Source: Nematostella vectensis
Taxonomy: Eukaryota > Cnidaria > Anthozoa > Actiniaria > Edwardsiidae
Reading direction: 5' to 3'
Assembly (NCBI RefSeq): GCF_932526225.1
Contig: NC_064039.1
Coordinates: 15,208,139 to 15,272,138, forward strand
Length of the DNA: 64,000 nt
Each line of letters opens with the position of its first letter. The stretch's first letter is position 1. Shown here one piece after another: positions 43,309-56,600 of the stretch. The notes under the pieces are model-generated. The model made no database searches and was not told the origin of the DNA. It saw only the letters and a list, made by a program, of their open reading frames with translations. The position numbers and the translations under genes were made by a program.

Positions 43309-46300
43309 TCAGTATACAATTGTTCTTCTGTGGTTTGGAGGAGGGTCTTTGGGCGGGGTGGGCGGCAACACTTTACTATTATTGAGCCTTTTTTCATGGA
43401 CAGGCATCTGGGGTATGGGATCCAATCTAGATGAAGACATCAACATTCCACTGGTGCTTTGGCTAGCTTTACTTGTAACCTTGGTCTTGGCATTAAGGGG
43501 GTTGATGACTCCTACATTTGGGGCTCCATTTTTGTTGAACACTCTGTTGAAGTTTGTTTCTCTGTTTAAGAGTTCCAGCTGGAAGTATCGTTTCTCCTCC
43601 TGAAATTCAGAAAACAACATTTTGGTACAAAATATTGCAGCAGGGCATACCACACTGTACCCATAAGTATCAAATATTAATAAATCATCTATAATCGCTG
43701 ACCTTACAGCTACTTAACCCAATAAGCTACTACTACCTCTAAGTGGCTTGTGCTCACAATCATATGTTCTATCTCCATCATACGGCCCTATCAAACAGCC
43801 TCACTTTCTTTCTGTACATATATACCAGTGCTAAAAAAAATTTTGGCCCTTGTTAATAGGTGTGGTGTTATTAAAGGCAATTTACAGCTGGGCCTCATCA
43901 CTGGTTTTCAAGTAGCACCCAAAAGTGTTGGGGAGTGAGAAAGAGGGCAGCATCTGGGGAGGAACCATCAGCCCCTCCCTCACAACACCTACTAGTCAAG
44001 AGGATGAAATGTTTGAAACTTTGCCCTTTAAAATAGCTTTGATGTTATATAGTGTCACATGTGCTTTGGCCAATAATACATAAAGTTTTAAGAAAGGCAT
44101 TAGCCTGGGTCTGTTTGATTCAGGGTTTGTTTATCATAGCTGTTTATCAAGCTTGTTTATTGATTGATTCACTATCATCAAACTCAAAATGATCAGTTAT
44201 ATGGTGATAAGAAGGTTATCCACTTACCAGTAATTTCTTCATCTCCAGCTCTCTCTCTGCTAACATTTGTTTAAGCTCTTGTATAAGATCCAAGTCCTCA
44301 GTCCTCGACTCACGACTCTTGAACCTGATCTCTGCTTCTTCAAGCCTAAGGAAACAAAAATTACATGAGTCCTACTAGAATTTTCATAGTGTGAGTTTTG
44401 ATTTTTAAATTGACTTAGGTATAGGCTACCAAGAATTCAAACCCTTTTTTTATCTGGGAGTAGCGCATACCAGTAGTCTATCATACCACTGTGACTAAAC
44501 AATGGCCTTGCTGTGTGCAGTCAAATGGTTTATGATGCTACAGTGAGTACATGGAAACAAATGATTGCAAGGATTTGGGATTTCCATACAGATTCACATA
44601 TACAAATTCCCAACTTAATTTTAAAGCCTTTGTGATGCTTTTACTTAAATTATTTAAGGAGAATCTTACAATAAATTTTCTGTGTAAAATTGGTTGAAAC
44701 ATGGAATAGGGTTTTCTTTACAGACCTCCTGTGTATTATATGGTATCAAATTTCGACTTTCAATGGTTTAGAAGAGCCCAATTATGCTTGACAGATGAAA
44801 AGGTGAAATTGAAACATCCTTGGTTTTACGAATATACTTTTTAATAGTCTTACATGAGTTGCAATGCTGATATCTTGTCCCGCTGGAGTTCTTTGGCTCG
44901 GTTGAACTGTTCCAGCATGGACTGGGTCTCGCACAAGTGGTCTGCCGTGAGGGAGTCAACTTCTCTCTGGTGGAGTTTGGCAAGTTCTTCCTCGCGTTTT
45001 CTGCACATAGCAAAAGAATTCCTTTAAGTACTATAAAATGAATAAATAATGTTGAAGGATTAGTTGCGTTTTGCAACATTTGTAGACTACAAAATATATT
45101 TTTCTGTATATATTCCTGCTTTGCAGTCTGCAAATATCACACACTGTATTAGTGATTGCCATGATCATGGCAGCTAAGATTGAAGTGATAAAGCCATAGA
45201 TAGACAACACATTTTGCTGTTGCATGGTTGGCCTTACTATCGATCTTCGTAGAGATATGCTGTATGGATGTAATCTAGGAGATTGTGATCATCATTGAAA
45301 AAAAGCATATTTTAAGAAGCTTTCCAAAAAACACAAACCCTCTTATATGAAAAGGCTTATTAAGAAATCCACATTGATTTTTTTAATTGTAGATATAACA
45401 CTTTCAGATAAAAAACGATTTAGCAAGGAATAAAGCATATACAGAAATAAAGAAAAGCTGATAGACTGTGAAACAAGGACGAGAAAGAAACAAATCCACT
45501 CAATGTATGACCTATGACTCATTTCTGAAAATTTTGTTTAAAAAAAAATTACTTGTATAATTTAAACTTGAACTGAACATGAACTTGCCTGAACTGTGCA
45601 TTGCTTTCTCTTCTTATGGACAGTATTTCCTGCCCCTTGCCTTGTAGTTCATGCTGGAGCTTGGCAATATTCTCTGTCACCTCTGCCATCTCAGAATCAA
45701 GCTCCTTGATCTGGGAATCTCTCTCTTGAATGTCTGCCCGCAGGTCATCCAGCTTCAGCTCAAATTCTGCTTCCTTTGATGAAAGCAAAAAGTTGAATTT
45801 TTGTGTGTGATAATGTTCACTGACAGTTAAGTATTTATTGATATTTGCTTCTTAAGCTCTTAGGATTGGGGATTTTAATTAATGAATAATATTTCCTTTC
45901 AGCTTAAGATTTTATTTTAAACGATGGCCTTTTTTTCTCTACAGAATTGACATGGCTGACATGACCGGAAAACATGACATGACGCGTCAAATAAGCCCAT
46001 TTCACATCGAATAAGGCGGAGAATTTCTCTGAGTACTTAGTAACTTATAGCAAACAAAATATCAAGTGCAACTTTTTTTAAATTGATGCAATTTTTTGTA
46101 AAGTGTCATTGAAATTTGAGCTTTTCTTCCCTGAGCTGATGAGTTGATACACAGGGCAATGATGATCAAGGAAAAATTATCGTAAAAAGCCAAAATCTGG
46201 TTATGTGCACTTCAGCCTCACGTTATTTGTGTTTTGAAAATCAGTCTGTAATACAAGGAACCTATTGAACCAACCATTGTATGAAATTGTGTCTTCTCTC

Positions 46301-49300
46301 TCTATCTGGAATTGCGCATTTTCCAGGTTTTTCCGTCATGTTGACATGGCAGGAAAGCCATGCTCTTATCATGCTTTCAATAAACTAGCCACCCAAGGTC
46401 CAGGTCTATCAAAACGAATTGCCAACTTTTATAAACCTTTGTCTTTGTGGCTTAAATCAAGAATGTCATTATACCTGTCGCTCTCTGATTTCTGCGGTCC
46501 TCTGAAGCTGTAGTTTCAGTGCCATCATTTGTGTTTCGTATTCCTTATTTAGCCTCTGGACATCAGCCTGCTGTTTGCGGACTAACTCGTTGCGCAGTGC
46601 CTCTGTGAAGTGAAAGTTATTGGATAAATCAAAAGATAAAACCATTTGTGTCTGACACCTTTATCTGTGTATAAGCTGCATTCATTTGAATATGAATCTG
46701 GAATTTAACCTTTTCACTACTGAATCCCAATGTGTGTCACATCCTGCTGTTTCTGGAGCCTTATTAGCATTCACCACTAATTCCCCATTTAAATCAATCC
46801 ATAACAGATAACATTTTCCAATGTAAAAAAAAAGATCACTATTAGTAATTGACTGGCCAAAAAACCTGATTCCTTTTGTCTAAACAATTGAATTAGGGAA
46901 AACAAGGGAGAATTCAAACCTTGGTCAGCTTCGTGTTGATTTTTTAGGTCTGCTAGTTCTTTCTGTCTTTGTTTTTCTTGTTGTGATTTCACAGCTTCAA
47001 GAGCCACCTTGTTGGCTTGTAGGTTAAAGCTGGACTCCTCTCTGTACTTGGCTTCTAATCTAGCCTCAAGATCCTGTTAGGGAGAAGATGCTTGATGTCA
47101 GACAATGACAAGGAGCTGCTTACTGATATCACTAGATTACAAACAAGCTGTAGAAAAACTAGATGGTCTGCGTAGGCGTGGTGGACAACTATGAATCAAC
47201 ATGACATTGAAAAAGTAGGTTGAATGCCTCTTTAAGTAGTTGTTGCACTGACATTTTGAGCTTTAGCCATTTGTCAGAGCCAAAGAGGCTAACGCTAGAA
47301 ATGTCAACAGTGCAGCTACTCTGTTTTAAAGAGGCATGCAACATACATTCAACCTTGGGTTGATTTATAGTTTGAAGGACACTGCTAGCTGGTTAAGTAT
47401 GACAGTTCTTTTATATCAATAAAAGTCCTATAAAATCAAATTTGGGAAAGGCTCATATTCAATATAATTTCCAAAGACAGCATAGTTAGGGCTCAATGAC
47501 AGGGCTCTGTGAATTGCTTTAATTATGTTATGCACTTTTATAAAAAAATAGGTGTGAGTAAATTAAAATACACTATAGATAAGATTTAAGTCAAGGATAA
47601 GTCAAAGATAAGTCAAGGATAAGTCAAGGATAAGTCTGGTGCATCTCCTAAGCAGGTAGTTGTGCCCACCTTAAGATCTTGTTCTGCCATCTCTTTTGCC
47701 TTCCTCATCTCTTCTGCATGCTCTTCCTGCATACTTTGCATCTTGTTGCCATGCTCAAAAGCTGCCTTTGCAAGCTCCTCCTCCAGACGTCGACGCTGTT
47801 GATTCAGCTCTGCCCGTAGCTCCTGCTCAGCAATAGAGGCATCTGCTTTTCTTTTGTCCAGAGCACTACGCAACTCTGTAATCTAGAAGGCAATTGGCAA
47901 ACAAATTTCAGTTTACCAGATTAGCCTTTCCTTGTGGATGTAATGCAAGGTATGCTATATTGAAAACTAATTACTAAACATTTACATGCACAATATTTTC
48001 CTAATTTTAGAAAAAATCATTGTATGCTGAAATGATAAAAAAGTGTTATGTTTATTATTGGATTTTATATTTTACAAATTTTCCTATACTATAGGTAGCT
48101 GCCATAGTTAAGTTAGAAAGGTTTTTACTTTTGAAGGCAATGTTTTTATGCTGAATTTTCTTCACTTTATTTAGAGACAGAAGTTTAACCCTTATTCAAA
48201 TAACTTATTGCTTATAAAACCTCAAATGCAAACGCAAAATGCAAACGCAAATTTCATATTCATCCAATGTTGAATTTTCTATTTTACCAAATGTTTTATA
48301 ATTTTTATAATGACTACCAGACTAACTTTCAGCTTTATTTTATATTTTAGAATAAAGGTATATTTTTTTTATTTATAAGTTTATATACTAACATATGCAT
48401 TAGTGTTTTGCTGGAGGCTAGCATTATCTTTCTGAAGACTTTCCACCTGGAAAAGCAGTTTAACAAGTTTAGAATAATAAGGAATGCACAAAGGGATATG
48501 ATAAGACTTCAATAAAAAAAATTAACATAAAAATATAGCATTTGGTGTTGTATTTACCAAATAGCAGTATTACATACTCAACTGTAGAATGGGTAACTGT
48601 GTATACCACACAAACATCATGGTCTCAGCATTATATGTACTATTCGTCTCACATTTAGATAAATTTGACAAAACATCATAGTCTAGAAAAAGGCTAGCCC
48701 TACTTTAAAGTAAATAGAGCTGTAACTAAATCAAAAGGCAAGGCCCTTGCCAAGTCGTGGATAATAAAATGGTAATTTGGGACAAAAGCTTGGTTTTGGT
48801 GCCTTTTAACCCATTATGTAGAGTATGAACCCAACCAATAAATTTCTTGGCTTTATGTGGTTTTATTTATACATAGGGTATTTTGTTTTAGACAAGTGTA
48901 AACAATGGTACTATTGTTATGTTGGAATAACGGCTTAAAAAGAATTGACAACACCCACAATACAAAAAAGGTCAGGATGACGAAATGCTATTAGCTCTTC
49001 TCTGAAGTCAATTTTCAATCATTTCTTTGGTTTATAAGAATGGCAATGTTTAAAAAACGGTAGAAATTCAAAGCTGTAAATTTGATTATGTAGATCTAGT
49101 AATGTAATCAGGGTTTTTGTTTGTGTGTGTTGTGAGCAAAATCCCCCCTCCCCCCCTTGATGCCAGTGCTAACACAAAGAGGACGCATGGCTCACCGTGA
49201 CTCTTAGAGATGCTATCTTGTTTTGTAGCTCTGTTTGAACCTCCTCCTTCTCCTGGTCCTTGATATAACTCATTTCCTGTAGGGCAAGTTCTCTCTCTTT

Positions 49301-52300
49301 GTTGTGCTGACTTTGCAAGCCTTCTCTTAACTCACTGCACTCTTTGCTGCAGACCAAATAACAAGGGTTTTTTTTTTATTAAAATCCAAACTAAAGTATG
49401 AAAGAAACCATCAAGAGTGAAAACTTATGAACTATTTGAAGCATTCAGGGGGATATGTAGAGTCACTTTAAAAATAAATTTCTTGGAATTCAAGAAAGGT
49501 GACAAAAACCTAGCTTCCATTATTTTGCCTTGTCTGCCCCAAAGAAGTCTTATTAAAGACAAAAATTCAGCAGAGTTGAAATTCTTTTTTTGTTGTATTG
49601 CCTAGCTTACTATATACTACTACTCCCATATATGGGAGTAATATTTCTTGAAATGAAATATGGGAGTTATTATTAGTTATTATTAAAAGTAATATGGGAG
49701 TAAAGATTTCTTGCAATGAAATACATTACATTGTACTTTATAATGTTTGCAAGAATAAGACTCACCTCAACCTCTCAGCCCATTTCTCATCTATGTCAGT
49801 CTTCAGAGATAATAATTTATTCTGGAGCTCAGCCGCAGCATCAATCTTGTATTGATCATATTCAGACTGGAGTTTTGCATGCTCACCCTGAAAGGAAAAT
49901 TGATGTGTCAACAATCTAATAATAACGGGACAGCCTGTACTGACCACCTCTTTCAGAATTAGAAACTGAATATTTAATAAAGTCTGATACCAGTAGGTAC
50001 TAGAGTAAACACCAACCTGTAATAGTTGAAATCTTTCATTGGTATCTTGGAGTTCTTGGTGAGTTTTTTCAAGGGCATCTTTAGTCTGGTTCAATGACTG
50101 TTTAAGACTGTCTATATGTGAAGAAGCTGACCCAAGTCCCTTCTCACTCTCTTGAACCAGAGAGTTCAATCTTGCAGCCTCAACTTCAATGTTATTTAGC
50201 TTCCTCTTCAGTTCATCGCATTCTTTTTCAATTTTACTAACAGCCTGTGACTTCTCTAACAAAAGAGTGGCTTTTTCATTTTGTGCTTGCTCCTTCAATT
50301 CTACATCAAGCTTTCTTAATTTGTCTTTGTACTCGCTATGAAGAGTTTCCAATTCACTGGTATGCTCTGCTTTTAACCTCTTGCTTGTTTCTTCCAGTTC
50401 TGACTTTAGTTTGTTCTCTCTCTCAGATGCACTCTCTTTAGAAAGATTTAATTCCTTCAGGTATTTGCCTTCAATCTCCAGTTTCTGTGCAGTGACCTTA
50501 CTGATTTCCTGAAATAAACAAGCAAAATGAGTTTCTTTGAAATGGATGAGGTAAGCCCTGCTAAAAAATCACCAATTTCAAACAAGATTAAACACACTAG
50601 ATGACATTATATAACTCTGGTTAATACACTACAAAATAAATTAGACATGCTGAGAGAAAAACAGGGGTCCTACAAGGTGCTTTGCCTCCTAAAATCAGTG
50701 TAAAAATCAGCACTCAGTCACTGTTATTTGAGGCATAGTTAAAAGTGATGCTGTGACAGTGTGTGCAACACCTGGGGTGGGGTATTGACTGTAAACATGG
50801 CTAAGGGATCTGCCAGCGCAATGTCTAGTTTAAAAAATGCTGAAAGATCATAATTCTTAAACAAAACAATTCTGAAAAATTACCAAACAAAGTTTATCAA
50901 AATATCTTTGATCAAGTTTACACCTAGAAAATACTTGAATGAAAATGTCAGACCCCTTTTTGATCCCAAGTCATATTTGTACCCTTGGACCCCTCCCTCC
51001 TAGGGTTCAACTCTATGATTGTTGATACAAAGATGCTTACAGTTTAACCTTTAATTTTTAGGTGCAGTGCAAATGATTGTAATGTGTGTAATGTGATGCT
51101 GTGCATAGGTGCATATCAGTAAGAGGCTGCTTACAGGCCCCTGATCTGTTATGACAACATGTTGGATCACATCCTGTTAGAATCAAATACAAACATTGAA
51201 ACTTCATGAGCTTTGCACCTGTCTCTGATACCATAAAAACTCCACATCTGTGTCGATGAAAAGAATGCTCAAAACATGTCAAAACTCAAATAGCCAAGCC
51301 TGGAAGTCTGGAAAAACAGAACCCTGCCATTACAAACTCCATGTTAACCCATACTACTTCCACTTTTTCAAGTAACTCCCTAAACTTGGGCTGTATTTCA
51401 GTTGGGAGCTTGAGTTAACAAGCAAACTCTATTAAGTCTTAATAGTAGGTCCTTCTCCTGCCTATAAAATGTATACATTAGTTTAATACCTTTGATTACC
51501 TCTTTAAGAGACTGTATGTGTTCTCCCGATTCCATAAAGTGGGTCTTGTATTGTTTCTCAAGTTCTTCATAGTCCCCTTCATACTTGCTTAATTTACTAT
51601 TCAGCTCATTGATGTTAGCTTTCAAGCTTCGAATATTTGTTTCTTGTGATAATTTAGTAGCTTCAAGCTTTCCAATGTGAGCTAGAATACAAAAAGAATT
51701 ACATTTACAAAACAAAATTAGTTTGCAGGGTAAAAAAGCATAACTACTGGTTTTAGAAGAGAGTACAAAAAAAGATAAACTATAACTTTAGACCCTTTGT
51801 AACAGGTCTACATAATTTTGGCTAATGTTGTTAATGTTGATAATATTGTTAATGTTAATGACAATGTACAATAATTAACTGCAGATATAACAATAACAAA
51901 CTCATATACTTTAAAGAGCTTATAATTGGTATCAACCTGACATATACAGCCCCCTAAAAAAAAACAGATAGCCAAGACAATACATCAACACAAGATTGAG
52001 AAGGTATGTTTTTACCTCTGTGAAAAACAGCAGAGTACGTAGTTGCGCTGCTATTTCGAGCATTACCCCTTCATCTGTCAATCACTTTGACTGACTTGTA
52101 AAACCAAATTAACAATCAAAAGTTAAACTTACATGATTGTCTTGAAATCTCAGCTCCTTGATCTTTACACTTTTTCCTTGATATCACCAATTCGTTCTGT
52201 AATTCTCTCACTTCCGCCAATGCGTTTGATGTTTCCTTTCGCGACTCTTCTAACTCCCTCGATAGTTGTACAGCATCGCTATGTTTATTTTGAACTTGGC

Positions 52301-53291
52301 CATCCATTTCTCGTAACTGACTTTTTAAATTCGATAACTCTTGTTCGCCATCACTTAGTTGGTTTAAAAGCTCCGAAATTCTGTCCTTAAATATTCTCTC
52401 CTGGCGACTCCAACTCTGCTTAAGTTGATTTTCTTTTTCTTCCCAAGATTTTTCGACAGATTCTTTCGCTTGCGATTCCAGAGTTGTGCGCAAGGCAGCT
52501 AATTCTTTCTCGTAAAAAGTTTTCAGTTTATCCATTTTATCTTGGTATTCCTTTTCAATCCGCATTTTCTCGTCGAGTGCGTTATCTGTTTTAGCTTCGG
52601 CTTGTGCTAGGGCCCTAGCAAGCTTTTCGTTTAAATCCTTTTCGACCTTTTGTTTCTCTTTAACGACTTCATCATATCGAACTCTATGCGCTTTCATAAG
52701 TTGATCGAGTTCTTCGTGGTGCTTACCAGTTAAACTTTCTACCGCTTTATCTCTATCTTCCTCAAATTTTCTCCTCATTGATTGGAAATCCTTCAATCTA
52801 TCCTCAAAGTGTTTCTTAGATGTTAACATTTCCCTAGAAATAGCCAGCATTTTCTCTGAGTATTCGTTCCGTAATTTAGCCTCCCGTTCTTCGGCCAGTT
52901 GTTTGAAAATTTGAAACTCGCTCAAAGCCTCTTCGCGTTGAAGTCTCTCTTTTGAAACGTGCGATTCTAACAACTCAATCTTCTGTCTCTGTTCACTTAC
53001 AACCCCTAAACGATTCTTAAAGTATTCTATCTTGTTCTTAGTCTCTGCAATAAGCTGCTGCATTTCCTCTTCGTGTGATTTCTTCAAGGTGTCAAGCACT
53101 GATTCGTGTTCGTCGTTCTTCGTGTTGAGTGCGTAAATAACTTTGGTTAGCTGGGCAATTTTCTTCGACATTTTTAGATGCAAGTCCGGCGTAGCATCAG
53201 AAGAAGAGGTAGAACCGTGAGTTGCCATATAGGTGCCATTCCTATGTGGCATGTTATGGAAGCTAGCCGAAGTTTTGCTAGCCGCCGCCAT
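43309..53291 (-). CDS. FAM184A: FAM184-family coiled-coil protein, 13 exons
   Basis: Exons in transcript order: 53291-52133, 51681-51500, 50508-50017, 49887-49766, 49346-49196, 48446-48393, 47882-47670, 47073-46920, 46602-46475, 45773-45589, 45000-44854, 44345-44228 and 43599-43309. They join in frame to 1131 aa (human FAM184A about 1140). Diagnostic blocks are HLKMSKKIAQLTKVIYALNT near residue 50, SHIGKLEATK at the exon 1-2 join, ESEKGLGSASSHIDSLKQSL, GQEILSIRRESN, and the C-terminal FQLELLNRETNFNRVFN with VGVINPL. Nearly all of it is predicted coiled coil. The ATG at 53291 sits in AAAATGGCG; the frame extends upstream without another ATG. Intron 10 uses a GC donor (45588-45587). The function of FAM184A is poorly known. 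It shares a 321-bp promoter with DYNC2I2. Confidence 0.95.
44423..44510 (-). repeat. possible tRNA-derived SINE remnant
   Basis: Read on the minus strand, TAGTCACAGTGGTATGATAG resembles a polymerase III A box, and GGGTTTGAATTC about 45 bp later resembles a B box (GGTTCGAATCC). It lies in a FAM184 intron. The cloverleaf cannot be completed with good stems, so it is not called a tRNA. Confidence 0.3.
47219..47353. mobile_element. palindromic MITE in FAM184 intron 7
   Basis: GTTGAATG and CATTCAAC mark the ends; inside, GCCTCTTTAA / TTAAAGAGGC and TGCACTGACATTT / AAATGTCAACAGTGCA form imperfect inverted arms around a centre near 47285. Non-coding. Confidence 0.55.
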
Positions 53292-53612
53292 TTTGGCAAA
53301 TTTTGGTCTCTTCACTTCACCCGAATGTTGCCTCTGTCGTCATGGAGACCGAGAGCAACCCTGGCGATAGCAACGTCAATATTACATCGTCGATTGTTCG
53401 GATAGTTCCGAAGCTGCATTGACAGAGATGGGCTGTGTTTTCTCTTGGTTTTCTATACAAAACAGATCGCAAGTCAATCGATAATCAAAAGTTTGGTCAA
53501 TCCCGAAATATAACGACAGGGATAAAATAGCGCGATTTGGAAACCAAAACACCAAGTAAGAAGATGAAAGAGCTTGTTATTTCGCGGTGAATATTCCCTC
53601 TCTCTGGCTGAA
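53292..53612. promoter_or_regulatory. bidirectional promoter between FAM184 and DYNC2I2
   Basis: The two start codons are 321 bp apart and face away from each other, so both core promoters must share this stretch or lie inside the 5' UTRs. It is less AT-rich than the surroundings and has no TATA box in a useful place. An X-box match lies at 53336-53349. Confidence 0.7.
53336..53349. promoter_or_regulatory. X-box (RFX binding site) candidate
   Basis: GTCGTCATGGAGAC fits the 14-bp X-box consensus RYYNYY-AT-RRNRAC at every position. RFX factors act through such sites on ciliary genes in animals. It lies about 45 bp before the FAM184 ATG and 264 bp before the DYNC2I2 ATG. Confidence 0.6.
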
Positions 53613-56600
53613 ATGTTCAGCGACGAATCACATGAACCTGTTTATTTTACATCCTCATGGAAAACTGAAAGGCAAGTATTATAAGTATAAATGATAATTT
53701 GCCGAGACCGCCACTACCGCCTGCATGCCCGCAGCATCAAGAAGAATCTTAATATGTCAAGTTTGCTCTAGTTTTATTAGTCTCGAGGGGTTTTCGTGCC
53801 GGAAAACTAACAAGGTAGGCTAAAACTAGTGTCGACAGGCTGTTCACAGTATTTCTGTGAGTATGTGGCTATCAGACGTCTCAGATGACATCCTTGACAT
53901 AGATGCTTGGGGGGGGGGGGGGGGGGGGGCGTTATCTTTTAAACCTCTAAATCCCGAGCTAGGCCCAGAAAGGCAAGGGTGGGAAAAAAGGAATATGCCC
54001 CTTGTTAATGCGAGCTCTACCCCAGTTTTTTTAAAATACACCAAAAACTGGAAATCGACTCTGCCAAATTTTCGTCTTTAATAAGACTTCTTCAGGGCAG
54101 ACTCATTAAGTCGACTTCCAGTTTTTGGTGTATTGTATTCATTGTTCTGGTACGAGATCACGACAGTTTGGGCTTTTTGATTCCACCAGTTTTTTTAAAG
54201 ATCTCCTTGTCTCCATTCCATTGCAATTTGGGAAATCTGTAAATCTGCACAACTTTCTGTCCAAATCTGTAATCCAGGCCATGTTAGACTCATGGCCTGG
54301 ATTGCCCCCTGAGATAATAAAAAAGATGCTATGCATTACATATAGCTCACTCATCCATGCGGTTATTTATATCAGTTCCTCTGTGCATAAACATTCTATA
54401 GATATGTCAAGGAAAGTGGAGCCCAAACAAGTGAGATCATCACCTACGAAGCAGATGTCCAAGTTGTGAATAGAGCTGATGCTGGAGTAAGTAGTTAACT
54501 ATGCAGTGTTTTAGGGGGAGGGGGGGGGGCTTATTGGAGAAGGGGTACTTATTGGGGAGGGGGGAGGGCTTATTCTATTTTAGGGGGAAATGACAGCTTC
54601 TGAATCAATTGAGAACAAATTTTTATTTTGCGATAAACTGAAAAAACTGTAAAAGTGTTGTTAGACTTATTAAACATTACATTCATGGAGGGGATTTTAT
54701 TGTTTATAAATTGATGAAAATATCATAAGATTTATACCATTCAAGTTTTGCTTTAGCTTGGATATTTTTTTATGGGGAGGAGGTTTTATAAGGTACACCG
54801 TGGTAGCTACAGTATTTGTTATATAAAGAAAAGATCTGTTTAATACTTTTAGCACATTTGGGGTCTAAAGAAAAGAGATTGGCTTAAAACAAATACATGT
54901 GATTAAAACTGTCTTAAAATAACTCATTATAGCAAGATTCTAAAAACATTTTCTTATATTTTTGCATTTCACTGACATTAAATATAACATAATTATTAGG
55001 TGGTTCCATTTTAAAGGTGACCCATTTATCAGTGTTTTTCCCTTACTCTCCTCAGTCACTCTGATGTCACACATGCAACCCCCCCTTACATTAACCCTAG
55101 TAACAAGAAACAGGTGTGACCAGGTTTGACTTCTTGTTATCTAATAGTGCCAGACAGAGGAGGAGACTGAGCAGGAGATGGTTATTGGACATGATAACTC
55201 GCAGGTAAACCTTAAAAGTAAAAATGAGAAGGATTTGTTTCCAAAAAAAAGGACAAAATGTCTGATTTATAACAATGAGCACTGTTGACACAATTTAATA
55301 CATGTAATAACTCTATTTGGCAGGGGGGCAGCAAACTGTGAGTTCAGCCACATTTTCGTATTTTCAGAGAGTAAATTACTTGCATACAATGTAATATGAA
55401 AAAGACCCTGATAGACTGATAAAAAAGAGACTTTAAGTCTTAAATGTCATTTGCTGTGAGCCACTAAATGCTTTGTGTTTCTGGTTGGTTCAAATGTCAT
55501 TTTAATTCTAGAACCTGGTTAACTTTATGCTTCGTGTCTATCCTGATGTCAGCAAACAACTAGAGGCTAATGCTATAAGTCATGCTTTTGATGGTAAGAC
55601 TTCTAACAGCATTGGGGTTAAGTTACCTAGCTATAAGACATGCTTTTGATGGTAAGACTTCTAACAACATTGAGGTCTATAAGGAATGTAACACTGTGGG
55701 GAAGGTAAAGGGATTCTTATTGCATCCATTTCTATTACAAATCCACACATGATGGATGCAGAGCAGGAAAGTGGTTCTATTGGGGAGCCTGGGTTCACAA
55801 GCTGACACAGTGTCACAGAACCACCGGGTTCTGGGTATTGATATCTTGTTTTGATGTGAGTTGAGGATTAGTTGGTTTTCACCTTTTTTGAAGGGTTTTT
55901 CTTCAGTTTTCCTCCCTCCCCTGATATCAGCAATATTGATCTAAGCTGTGGTCGACCCATGGTAGCTGCATGGAGGCCCCTTCCTATACCTTTACCTTTT
56001 TCTCATTGTATCTACACTCCACCTGCAAGGAGAGTGATTAAATTTCTATTCCTTTCTGATCACTTACTGGTGAATCTCAATTTGTTTACAGACCTCTGTT
56101 ACTATTGAAAATCAACCCTTGTCAATTCTATTACTTTATCAGGTTATGATGTTGACTGGGAAGAGAAGTCAAGTGCTGTCACCTGTCAACATAGGCTGAT
56201 CAATCAAGCATCGGGGAATCAGGTATTTTTCCTTCTCCAGATCTTCTTACTCTTTTGTCGCATGTCTTTTGTCTCATTTTTTGGTCACATTTCTTTTCTC
56301 TTATGCTTTGTCACACACCTTTTGAATTATTCCTTTGCTTGTAATAATATGGAGTCTTGTTTGTAATGGCATGAGATTTTGCTAATTGATGTTATTGAAT
56401 TTCAGCTGCAAATTACAAGTCTCTCCTGGAACTCAACAGGATCAGTAATTGCTGCTGCATATCCTTTTAACTGAAAAGTGATTGTGAATAACATAGTATT
56501 AAATCAGAGTTGTCTGCTTTTGTTATAATTGGCTGCCATAAAAGCAATCAAGGCTTTTAAAAGTACACAGTTTACTTCAATGTTTTTTGTGGTTACTTTT

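Noticed and set aside
52133-52390. Plus-strand frames over the FAM184 exons
   Set aside because: Antisense shadows of the coiled-coil coding sequence.
53292-53315. Earlier start for FAM184 at 53315
   Set aside because: The codon there is GTG; the first ATG in the frame is at 53291 in a good context.
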